Source: Marsupella aquatica (taxonomy: Eukaryota > Marchantiophyta). From it: a DNA stretch of 64,000 nucleotides. The position numbers and the translations under genes were made by a program. Within the stretch, counting starts at the first letter, position 1, and each line of letters opens with the position of its first letter. The stretch covers positions 6,138,001 through 6,202,000 of the forward strand of contig OZ316892.1 in assembly GCA_973895155.1 (NCBI GenBank), given 5' to 3'. The notes beneath the pieces are model-generated. The model was not told the origin of the DNA. It saw nothing but the letters and a program-made list of their open reading frames with translations, and did no database searches. Shown here piece by piece: positions 21,881-32,658 of this stretch.

Positions 21881-24800
21881 AAGTGAAACATGAAACCCCA
21901 CTGTGACACCTTTTACACCTTCACTCATTGACACCCATAGAGCAAAGTTTGACCTTCAAATATCTGAGTTCATATGAAGTAGCTTGCCTTGGGCTAGTTA
22001 AAGGAGTTTTGGGAAATGTCTAATATCTCTAGCTTTCATGAAGTATTGAGTTATGAATTCTTAAAGATTACTCCTATCTATCGTCGTCTACACTCTGAGC
22101 TCCCCAACCTAAGTTTTTGAGTTAGTAGTTAACGTTGACATTTAGTATCTCACTTGCATGGAATCTATTTGGGGGGGGGGGGGGGATTTGCTAGAATGGA
22201 AGGATGATTCCAATAAGGCTCATACAGTCACATCTATGGATTCCAAATATGACTATCTTGTTTTCTTGCCATATTTCACTCACAGTTGTAATATGTACAT
22301 ATGAGCAGAAAAGAGGGTCTTGCTGCAGTCCATCCCAGTTGTCAAAGTCTAACCAAGGATTTAACAAATGTGTAGGTCTATCCAGGCTTCATATCCTAGG
22401 CAAGGCACTCAAAACTATACATTAGGGGGCGTCAGTAAAGAGGCTGCAAAAATGTTGACTCCTTCACAAATCTCTTGGGCTTTCTATGTTCAGGGATCCC
22501 AAATTTTAAAATTTGCCACAACCAGCACATGACGGGAGTAGGGGTATTCTCAAAATTGGAAATGTGAGGTAAATGCAGGCAATGTGGGTGAAGATATAGT
22601 CCTTTTGCACACTCATCCCCATAGATCAGCTACTAGGAGAGGTAGAGACTCTGCTAGTTTTGAAGTGATATAGTTGTGGAAACATATGGATTCCAGCCCA
22701 TTGCTATGTACTCATTTTTGGAGGCAAGTTTCAGATATTTTAAATGCTGCACACAGAAGTGATAGGGCTCCCAGAAACATGGAAACAATTCATCCATGTT
22801 CAACATGGCATCCCATGCATGTAGTCCTGCAGCTCTGTGTAATGGCTTCAATTCATCCCTCCTAATTTGGAACTCTAAGTGTGACAATATCTGGAGTGCC
22901 CAGTGCAACAACATCACATCAAGCACCATATACGTCAATCAACACAGTGCAGTGTTGTGGTGCAGTTGGCAGTCGGGGTTCGTACTAATCAAGGTACTAA
23001 GCTCAGGACTGAGGATTATCCCAAAATTCTTGATTATTTAGAGGTCTACGAATATTGCAATGTTGTCCATATATGGTACTGGTAAGAAAATAGGGATTGG
23101 AGGTGGCTACCAATCCAAGATATTTGTATTCACAGGTATGCATGGCAACATTGTTGGGTGATTATGGATTGTGCCAACCTTGGGAAGAGATTTGCAAGCT
23201 AGGTACCTTGACATGTACCGGAACCGGAACGTGTTGCAAGTCAAAAGCCAAGGTCACTAAGGAGGAGTTCATGTTAGGGCAGACCACGAAAGGAAAATTG
23301 GAGAAAATGTGTCAAGCTTTCTAGAATGCACCTTGGAATGCACACGTCATACAAAGAAAGTGCAAGTGTGGCGTGACATTGGGTTTTATCAAGTAGAGAG
23401 TGATTGACAAACCTAGGAGGAGACTGGGGCCTCACTCTAAGGTAGGTCCCATATCACGCGCAAAGTTTTCAAATAATAAACACCCTACAACTTAAGTAGA
23501 TTTTTACTTTTATTTAACCACTAACTTTATGGAATATTCCAGGAATATTCCAAATTTTGGTATTAAAACCCTATACTGCTTATAATTCTTTGGATTAAAA
23601 CACCCCTATTTTTCTTCAACAAAAATTTCAAAGTCTTTTGCCCAATTGAATTTAACAAACCTCTAACTTCTTTTTGCGCAGTGGGTCGAAAGAAGAAAAG
23701 TGACAAAACCCTGGGAGACTTATGATGGCACCAAGATTGAGAGAGATAATGACTGGATGGGTAATCTTGCCAACCCATGTTATGCTTAGTGCATCAATTA
23801 TTTTTCAAGTAATGTAAATTTTGTGAAGAAGATGTGGGGTTGCCTGTTTTTTGTCAATTTCATTCATCATGTGACATGGGGTTGCTTTGTTTGATGGTGA
23901 ATTTCAATTTTACTAACAAATGCCAAATTTGGTAATACAAAGTCACCAGTTGAGGTAGATGATGATGACAAGAGTGCAGCTCCCAAGATTTGCCCCGGGG
24001 CATAGACAGGAGGATGCCTACCACAGGTAGCTCTTGTGCAACACAAGAGTGCAGCTCCCATACTCTAGGCTAAGCCCATAATTCAGTCCAACCACCTCCA
24101 TCATTGCCACTTGAATCCCAGGGTACTTCATCTAGCTATCAATGGCTTAACCCAAAACTTGGCCTATGGAAAGGGGAACTGGGAGGGGAACAAGACATTA
24201 ACAGCAGTAGCAATATAGTGTCGTTGTCATCTGGCTCGGAGGATATCAATGGTGCACTCCCTCTATTACCTGGTCCAGGACCTGCTCTCCTTCAAGTTTG
24301 ACATGATCAACTTCCCCAAGACCAGTTACGGGTTCTTCTTCTAGCATTAAGTAATTCTATGAGGAAATTTTTTAAGACTTGTATGTCGTCTTTGAGTTAC
24401 TTTGGGAATCATTTGACCAAGTTCACCACACAAATGACAAATACACTTGCTCTTTTCAAAAGACTAGGTGGATTCAAGTTGGGATTTGGTTCTTGGCCGA
24501 CCCCATAATCAAGGGAAGCACCTTGGTCAATACTAGAAGGAGGTACAGCCCTAATTCTACCGCTAAATATTTCTCCCATCTGGTCCTTTTTGGCATGCAA
24601 TCTCCTGGTAACATCCGGGATCATTCTATATCCGTATACATTTTGAGAGCATTGATATCTGCATGTGCAACAGACAAGGGTCGGGAAGTTCTCTCCATCA
24701 CTGATGCTACAGCCCTAACTCTCGCCCTAACTTGCCTTGCCACTCACACAAGCTGCCTATTGACTCCACCCGACACCTTCATAGATGAAATTATGGCTCA

Positions 24801-26286
24801 GACAGCACCAGAGCTTGGGCTTCCTCAAACTGGCTCAAGGAATTGCAACCTATATACACACACAAGCTGCACAAACAGATCAAAGTTAGTCAGTAATTGA
24901 GATCGAGTAAAGCCTAGCTTATCGCACAAACAAATCTTATGCATTGTACTTTGTGAGCTTGAGAACCGAGACTTCGAGAGGCCAGTGGCTAGCGATCGAT
25001 AGGAGCTAAACTCATTGTAAAGCATCAGCTGTAGCCTTACACCCATGGACCAACATATATAGCATTGGCTGCAACATGGGATACAAACTATTGCAATTGG
25101 AAAACTTGATCACAACAAAGTACTAAGACTTAATTATCATATATAACGTAATCAAGCTAGGACTAGACATCCAGGCCTTCAACATTAAAGACTCCTGGAA
25201 ACTAAAAACAAAAGAGAATGATTGAGACAGAAAATCATACATACCTTCATATTCATCATATACAATAGAGTAACTACATTATTTCATGCACATCATTCAA
25301 TCATGCATCACGACGTAACTACTCAAAATTCTAAAACTAGCTTTTGTCACAGAGAACATAAACCTGCAGGTACCTGTAATACTTGGTTGTGTTTGAGGCG
25401 ATTCTTTGATAGTTTAAAAGTTGTTTCAGTCTCAAAGAAGTACAAGCCTCCAAATCTTGAAATATGCACATGCACAACCAGTACAAGCCTCCAAATCCTA
25501 AAATATGCACACAAACCAATGGTTACCATAAATTATATCGAAAGGTAGTCGAGGTCCATTAGCTTAGCATGTAGGGTTTATTGAAGATATCTTCTAGAGA
25601 AACATAGTCCTCAAGCCTAGATATAGCCCTTTCCACTGTAGCACTTTATAATATGGCACCTAAGTTACACCTTGTACCACCCACATTGGTCAGGACTTTA
25701 TTGCAAATCATTATTCTGCCCATACTCGCATAGGACTCTCAAAAGTAAGATTACCAGAGAATTGTGTATCTCTTTCAATATATTTTGTCATGTATTGAAC
25801 CTGATCAAAACCAAGAAAATGTATGGAATCTGACAGCCTCTAGCAGAGTTACCACAAACTCATTTTGAAGGCATACTTTGCATATGTCCAAAATTTCAAA
25901 ATCCTCAATGGCTTTGGCTTTAATTTTTCCTCTGAAATTTTTTGCAATTCAAGGGCTTGGCTTGATCCATTACAACTTGAATCATTTGTAAGGACCAAAC
26001 AATTCAACTCCAAAGAATTGAAACTTGCAAATATTGCTAACAAAAGCTCATTTGCCATATGTGCTAGTACAATGAGGACCACCAGCTTTGTTGATACTTG
26101 TCTTGTGCCTTCAGGTGTCTCATTCTTCGAGAAGTCAATCTTGTCAAGATGACTACAGACTGACTCTATCAGGTCGGCCAGGTCGGGAAAACTTAGTCAT
26201 TGGAAGGAGGAAGGAGAGAGGAAGGTTGTGGAGAGTTCATGCAATGGCTCAGAAGGAGGTTGTACAATGGAAAGTGTTACATCAAG
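21881..26286. other. gene-poor stretch without a recognised gene
   Basis: A run of 15 G lies at 22171-22185. The longest frames (plus 24379-24900, 173 codons; minus 22938-22654, 94 codons) show no motif I recognise and could be chance or old transposon debris. No splice-joined gene could be built. Confidence 0.4.
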
Positions 26287-26730
26287 AGTTCATTGGAAAC
26301 TGGACCAAATGGAAGTTCATCAAAGTTCATGGATATATTGCACAACCTGAATGTTGTATATATTATCAAGAGTTCATTGGAAACAAAACCGACAGAGGAA
26401 GTTTATCAATCAGAAGGAGGATGGACAGCGGAATGCCTTACATCGAGAGCTCATTGGCCACAAGACCTACATAGGAAGTTCATCAATCACAAGCAGTAGG
26501 ATGGACAGCGGAATGCCTTACATTGAGAGTTCATTGGCAACAAGAACGACATAGGAAGTTCATCTATGACAAGGAGGATAGATAACGGAATGCCTTACAT
26601 CGAGATATCATTAGAAATAGGACCGACAAAGGACTGAGGTTCAACGATCATCAAGAGGGTAAACAACATAATGCCTTAAATTGATCTAGATTGAGTTCAT
26701 TGAAAACACGATAGACAAAGGAAGGGTGCT
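26287..26730. repeat. minisatellite, about 77-89-bp unit, six copies
   Basis: agttcattggaaacaagacc-like unit starts occur at 26287, 26371, 26448, 26528, 26605 and 26694. The central copies share ggatggacagcggaatgcct then tacatcgaga. Outer copies are more diverged. Overlapping plus-strand ORFs here reflect the repeat only. Confidence 0.88.
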
Positions 26731-28133
26731 TATTTGGATAGTTACTATGGTTGTTTCTATTTGACTACTTACATAACTGAGTTACTAATGGTTACTAAGT
26801 ATTTAAATAATTAAATCACTGCACACTACAAATGCACACAAGTACTTTGGAACCCACGTACCCTAGTATGCTTCCCTCCTTCCGGGCCAAACACACCCCT
26901 CTATGTTTTTTTAGAGGAATGGTTGTGGCATTTTGGAGGTCATATATGTTACTCTTCTTGACTCAAAATCTTGTTCAAGGCTGACATTAAAAGTATTGTA
27001 ATAGCTTAATGAAGATGTGCCAAATTCAAGGCATTGGGTGAACTTTTTCAATTAATTTATTTGAGGTTTAGGAGTGGTTCAACTTTGCCTGTCCTATGTA
27101 AGTATGTTCATCTTATGGGTTACTAGCCCTTCACACCCACATTTCGTACTTTTTAGAGCAGACTAAACCGGTCTTGAAGTTGCTTCAATTTGGGAAAACC
27201 AGCTACTTAAGGAAGGCTTGCAGTCATTGCACATCTGAATGTTCTTTTTACAACTAACCTTGGGGACCTAAGTGCAAGTTCAAATACAAAAGTAGTCAGA
27301 AATGTTTCCACCAGGTGGCGCACAAAAGCTAGAAGCTAGTTGAAACCGAATCCGTAAAAAAATACAAAAAAGTTTCCAGCATGTGGCATTTTTCTTGGAT
27401 TCTCCTACCTAGCTAAAAATCACGAGTCCATGTTCTTATTAAACGTGCTTCAAGGCTAGTCTTATTCTCATTATAATGTGTGAGTGTGACTAATTGGCCC
27501 TTAAACCTAGCCTACATTTAATTGGGCGTTTAAACACATGCCACACATGCCACCCCTTGGATTTCCTGTAGCCAGCCGACCAGTACATACGTATTTTTCT
27601 CTTTCACTTTTGTTTGCATCGTGTGGAGGGAGAGAGTTTGGTTGTGGCCAAGTTGTCACTCCATATGTGAAGATGATCCCGGCCTCCTAGAGCAACCTTG
27701 TGCCTTCTGGCCTCACTATCTTATGCACATACTTAGAGAATGTACCTGATGTCAGCATATTAAGTTTCAGATATGATACTAGAGTAAATTATGGAGGTTG
27801 TGAGAACTACAGAGGTTGTGAGCATGCAAAATTGGCCTCACCATACAATAGACAATTTAAATGAGACCAAATATGCTCTATAGTCATTTTTATAGCAACC
27901 CAATTGCATTCATGATAGTCATTCGTCCCTTTCCTTTTCAGAGTTACTGTTGCACCCCCCCCAATTATTAGGTCCACCGGCCTCTTCTTGGGCACATTGT
28001 CCAGATTCACAGCAAGAATTGGTCCCTATCATTATTTTGCTTTCTGACAAAAAAAAAGAAATCAGATTCATTACAAATTAAATACACATATAGAGTGTTA
28101 TTTTTTAAGGAACTAAGTTTCAAATACACATGC
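26731..28133. other. no recognised gene
   Basis: AT-rich unique-looking DNA. The only frame of note (minus 28010-27807, 67 codons) has no features I recognise. Confidence 0.4.
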
Positions 28134-28365
28134 TGACTCTATATGTGAGATCTACTCTCCAGGGCTTTCTAGTGTTGTTGTATATAGTATTTTGTTGACT
28201 CAAAGCCCATAGATCAAGCTTGAGTGGCCAGTTGATCATCTGAGGGTGACTCTATATGTGAGATCTACTCTCTAGGGATTTCTAGTACGTGTTGTTGTAT
28301 ATAGTATTATGTTGACTCTGAGCAACATAGATCAAGCTTGAGTGGCCAGTTGATCTTTTGAGGGT
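28134..28365. repeat. 113-bp tandem duplication
   Basis: tgactctatatgtgagatct begins copies at 28134 and 28247. Both contain agatcaagcttgagtggcca then gttgatc near their ends. The copies are about 90% alike by eye. Confidence 0.88.
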
Positions 28366-28974
28366 CCCTCTATAGAATGGATGCAAGCTTCCAAGTATTT
28401 TTGGGCTCAGCCTGGCATGGTTTCACCTTAGTTTGATTCTTGTACGGGGAGGTGTTAATAATATAGGTTGGAGGTATTATTTGTGTTTTTTTCCCTATTC
28501 TTTAGTATAGTCGCTCTAATTGAGTTGTCCTACTCTTGCGGCTATTAATAATTCAACTACCCTTGTCACTGGCTACTACTATTGTGCCTATTAGTCAGCT
28601 GCCTAATCAAATTTTGTTCTTATGTACCTAGATCTTTTACTTACATGCTTTAATGAAGAGTGTACTCTCTAATAAAAAAAAATTTCATTAATATTACAAG
28701 TAACGAGAATCACTATTATTATAGTGGTTAATAGACATGAGTCTCTTACGTAGTTGCCGCTAGCTAGTATTTGTTGGAGCCTTGCATAGTATAGTTGTGA
28801 ATAGGAAAGTTCATGAGGAGTGAACAGTCCCCAATTAACTCTGTTCATATAGCGGGCCTAAAAGGGCAATCCTATGATGTTTTGGGTGGGTTAGTGGGCA
28901 TGCCCAACCATATTTTTCTAATCACAAGAATCCCATTTGAAATTGCCATTAATGGACATGCATTAATTTCTTAG
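28366..28974. other. no recognised gene
   Basis: AT-rich sequence without supported features. Confidence 0.4.
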
Positions 28975-29410
28975 GTGCGGCCACGGGAGCAAGCGGACGG
29001 CGACACACGATGACGGTTGGGATATGGTTGCTGCCATTGCCCAGGACTTTGGGTACCATTGCTATGGAGTAACGACATATCCTCCCCCCTGGAATGGCGT
29101 TCCTGACCTACGTCGGGCTGACCTGATTTTTTCTCGGGTAGGAGTTTGTTCCCTTGGTGATGTGGTGGTTGCTGATCCTATAGGTGAGAGTAATGTTGTT
29201 GTGGCAGCCCATGTTCCTGGACATGCATGCTGTTGCCAAGGCGGCCCGGCTCAAGGAGGAGGCTTATGCAATTTGTTACCTGGGAGATCTTTTTTACCCT
29301 TTTGCCCTTGAGGTCTTTGGTACTCTCCACCCTCAATTTGAGCACTTTCTTTGCGACTTCCTTTGGGCTTGTGCACAGGCCTACAAAGAAGACACGATGG
29401 AATCCTGATA
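28975..29410 (+). pseudogene. retroelement remnant (region following a reverse transcriptase)
   Basis: Frames starting HDDGWDMVAAIAQDFGYHC and continuing, after a shift near 29,180-29,230, as AICYLGDLFYPFALEVFGTL and HPQFEHFLCDF match my recollection of the segment downstream of the polymerase in degenerate reverse-transcriptase-like loci: HDD..., PDL..., DV.V.DP, then FxPLALExFG. At least one frameshift and stops make it non-functional. The exact element class is not certain. Confidence 0.45.
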
Positions 29411-29542
29411 AGAAGATGAAGACCAAGACAGGCTTAGCAGCAACCTATGCTGAAAAATGCAAGTTAGGACAAGACATGCAGTTTAGTTGGCAGCAAGGTA
29501 AAATGGAAATATGCATAGTTAGACAAACATAAACAAGCTAGG

Positions 29543-30800
29543 ATGATCAAGTCTCTCCAACTTAGTGACAATGAAGACCTACTAGATGATATGGAGGATG
29601 ATTGGATGATTATGGTCCAAGTTGCTTCAACAACACTAATAGTAGAGATTTTCTCAATTCATATGAGTTGCAAGCATCTCATGGAATGTGTATGCAAATC
29701 ATGTAGCAAGGGTAAGAGATGTGTTAAGGAGCATGAAAATTTTTCCTGAACGTTTCTTAGAACTCACCAATCTCACTATAGAGGAGTGGGGACACCTCTA
29801 TCATTGTGTACGCCCAATAATTGCATTGCATGCTAGGTCCACTAGAGAAGCTCACCATAGTAGAGGTTGTCCTTCAAAGTTGTCTCAAGAAGAACGATTG
29901 GTCAATTTTGTACTCTACATGAAATATCATAACACTATCGTTCCTGATTCACATTGATGGAACTGGTCATGTTCTTCTTGTGTGATGATGCATACTCTGT
30001 TGCATCATGCTTGATGACCTTTAGCTGAGGAGAAAATGGAGCTATCGGATTGGCCAAGTTGCGTTGGCATTATCGATGGCACTATGGCAAAGATTCAAAG
30101 ACCTTCAACAATAAGAATCACAGTGATGGGTTCCAAGGGAGGAAGAAGATCATGTATTGTGGAATGATCATCATGGTCTATGTCGTGCGCATACACATCG
30201 CTACACAACATACATCGCTTGTCACATACATCCAACATAGTTACATTGCCACATCACCAACATGAAAGAATGGAATACAAGTGGAACTCATCTCCACACA
30301 TGTCCAAAACCCACAATAATCTTCAATAGAATCCGAACAACGATCGACGCCAACAATACGCACTCAATCCCGTCTGATCCGATCACAAACGTATGTCGAG
30401 CCAACGCACCTTGCATGCAAGGAATACACGCTACATAGAGAGAGCTCTCAGCCACCATAGCCACCACACAAGCTCCCCTCTCCAAGGCTCAACATTGAAA
30501 GATAACCTTTCAATGCCTCACAAAAGGATAACTATCTCTCACAAACATGAACTGAACCATATTGGCTCATATAGCACACATATGAAACATATAAACCTAG
30601 ATAACACGATACACTCTAATACTACCTAGAATGGTGTGACATCTATTTGATCATTTACTTGGACTCTGGCTACCTAGGTAAATATCATGACATCAACATT
30701 TTGAGGCAGATTGATCTTTTCAAGAATTGGAGAGATTAATTTGAGCACACTAATGGGTATCATCCTCTTCCCTCCATCTCACCAAGCTTATTTGCCAAAG
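29543..30800 (+). pseudogene. Harbinger-like (DDE_Tnp_4) transposase remnant split by an insertion
   Basis: Pieces in order: an N-terminal part with CPSKLSQEERLVNFVLYMKY (to about 29,957); CVGIIDGTMAKIQRPST at 30,059-30,110, carrying the first catalytic Asp in IDGT; WNDHHGLC near 30,160-30,185; and YLDSGYLGKYHDINILRQ at about 30,648-30,700, carrying the second Asp in YHD, followed by KNWRD. In intact family members the HHGL and LDSG blocks are adjacent. Here about 440-460 bp of A+C-rich unrelated DNA separates them. Several frameshifts and stops show that it is dead. Confidence 0.65.
30200..30645. mobile_element. insertion inside the Harbinger-like remnant
   Basis: About 445 bp separates two transposase blocks that should be contiguous. 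It is rich in acacat and caacat words and has no coding frame of interest. I found no clean target-site duplication, so both boundaries are approximate and the nature of the insert is unknown. Confidence 0.4.
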
Positions 30801-31654
30801 ATGTAGCCTGAGTGTGAATTAAATGACCGAGCCTAGCTTGGTTTCAACTGCTCCACACGAAGATACAATCTCATTGACATGAATGAGGGTTATTTGGCTT
30901 CTGGGGTTTAAACATCTAGTGTCTCTAGAGCCTATTAGAGTACGTAGTCGTGGGAGTGAGGGTTGGTGCACTGTTGATTGTAGTGTTCCCTATCATCAGT
31001 TACTTTCCTGTTCAATACAAATTTGGTGAAACATGTCTATTAGTTTGCATGATCTTTTCCATCACACTTGCACTTTGCATTCTAACCCACTCACTAATTC
31101 CATTGTTAGAATTGTTGGTCTGGATGTTTTTCAATGTTTCTCTCTAATGGTCCTTCAATGATTCCTGAGCAACTTAGATTGAATCTGGAAACTCAATTTT
31201 GTAAAATGCATAAAGAGGGGTCCAAAATTTTGTTGGGATCAATTGGCTTGATTTCTTGCCTTTCTTTGCAAGGTTGCTGCTGTAATTTTCAAAGAATACA
31301 TTATAGGCTGAAACAAACAATGCAAGGTGAACAAAATTATTTGACTAAATTCTCTCTTTTTGCATTGGGAGCCTTGGTTGTGCCCTTGTGTTTACCCTTC
31401 CCTACCTGCAATTCGACCTTCGAGGTAACCTTACTAGATTTCACTGACAACTTTTTTTGTGCCCTTGAATACCGAAAGCAGGCCCATCCAATAGAGTATA
31501 GACGTCCTGCTTTGGAGCCACAAGGGGACAATACCCAGGGATCGGACACGGACCCAGACCAGGAGGGAGAGAGGATTAAAACCAGAACCCAAAGTGGGCA
31601 ACCAGGGCTAAGGAGATAATCAATACTCCCACCACTACACCCCACCCACCATAC
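30801..31654. other. no recognised gene; one 161-codon unassigned frame
   Basis: The plus frame 31134-31619 has no domain I recognise. It has a cysteine-rich middle and an acidic tail (QGSDTDPDQEGER), and may be transposon debris because a LINE tail lies downstream. Confidence 0.35.
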
Positions 31655-31735
31655 ACACATACCCTCCACACCCCTTTACGTATGGAGGGAGCATTGAACC
31701 TGGGGCCTCGGTTCTAGGCTCATCCTCTGGCCAAA
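31655..31735 (-). mobile_element. tRNA-like SINE fragment (possible)
   Basis: On the minus strand TTGGCCAGAGGATGAGCC resembles a tRNA A-box region, and CAGGTTCAATGCTCCCTCC resembles a B box with the following acceptor-type stem. No target duplication or tail was identified. Confidence 0.35.
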
Positions 31736-31800
31736 TGAAAAGAATTGAGACTACCATTGCATGAAAAGACAAAACATGTTACTATAGTTTTTAATTTTAA

Positions 31801-31870
31801 TACTCACCATCATAAGAAAGGGTAGTCAGGCTATACTCACCTTCAAAAGAAAGGGTAGTCAGGTGAGTTC
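31801..31870. repeat. 34-bp tandem duplication
   Basis: atactcacc...aagaaagggtagtcagg occurs twice in direct succession. Confidence 0.8.
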
Positions 31871-31924
31871 AGAATTGTGACCAACTATTCTCTTGATTGA
31901 ATGATATTCATAGTACATTATTTG

Positions 31925-32030
31925 GTTGGGACCCCTTGGCTTGTTTTTTTGGGGGTCCTTTCCCCTCTTTTCCTCCCCTTCATTGGGTTGCTTTGCCTTT
32001 GTGATCATGTCTCCAGGTTAGGCCTTTGTT
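31925..32030 (+). mobile_element. LINE 3'-tail copy
   Basis: Shares cttcattgggttgctttgcc and tttgtgatcatgtctccagg with the dispersed tail family (16.4, 38.7, 39.3, 46.1 and 51.9 kb), and the upstream ggttgggaccccttggcttg block. Confidence 0.55.
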
Positions 32031-32513
32031 ACCCTTGGGCCTTTTTTGATGTGCTGTTTACCTGGCGATCATAGCATACTGTATTGTATTCACATTTTGA
32101 TGTGGCGTTCATAGCACGCTGAGTGGTATTGTGACATTTTGATGTGGAGTTACCATGGGCGTAAAATCTTGCAACATGCTGAGAAGAGCTGCAGTCCTTG
32201 CGTGTGCGTGTCGAGGCGTGTCCATGTGGCTCCCTCCTCTTTGATTGTGTAATCCAGCCATGTTCGCGATGGGGAGATGAAAGGAGATAAGGCCAAGGTA
32301 GCAGCGGCTGGCACGGCACACCCACCAACATGCCCAGTTTGAGTAGCGTTGAAGCGATTGATTATTGTCCTCCGAGCTCGTCGAGCCATCCCATGCTCTT
32401 CGTGAATTTGTCGCATCCATCCTCAGCTTTCCATCGAACTATCGAAGGTTGAATGGTGAACACCGACCCCTTCCTAATTCACGCTTGTAGAGACTGGGAC
32501 TGAGAGTGAAACA
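32031..32513. other. upstream flank of the Rieske oxygenase gene
   Basis: No gene seen. Minus-strand frames at 32,420-32,029 have no protein features. A small imperfect repeat (gtggcgttcatagcacgctg-like) lies at 32,060-32,150. Confidence 0.35.
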
Positions 32514-32649
32514 GAGCTTTTGGGTCGTTCTGAGTTGGAGCTCGGAGGAGCTTTTGGGTTGTTCTGAATAGGAGCTCGGAGGAGCTTTTGGGTTGTTGTG
32601 AGTTAGAGCTAGGAGGAGCTTCAGGATTATCTTGAATTGGAGCTCGGAG
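32514..32649 (+). repeat. four 34-bp tandem repeats just before the Rieske ATG
   Basis: Copies start at 32514, 32548, 32582 and 32616 and are all exactly 34 bp (gagcttttgggttgttctga then a ggagctcggag end). The array stops 9 bp before the start codon, so it probably lies in the 5' UTR or core promoter. Copies 1-3 are very similar; copy 4 is diverged. The unit carries the palindrome GAGCTC and no ATG. Confidence 0.92.
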
Positions 32650-32658
32650 GAACTGGTC

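Noticed and set aside
32632-32658. Upstream TTG as start of the Rieske oxygenase
   Set aside because: Nuclear genes start at ATG. The frame 5' of 32,659 is the last 34-bp repeat and is not expected to be translated.
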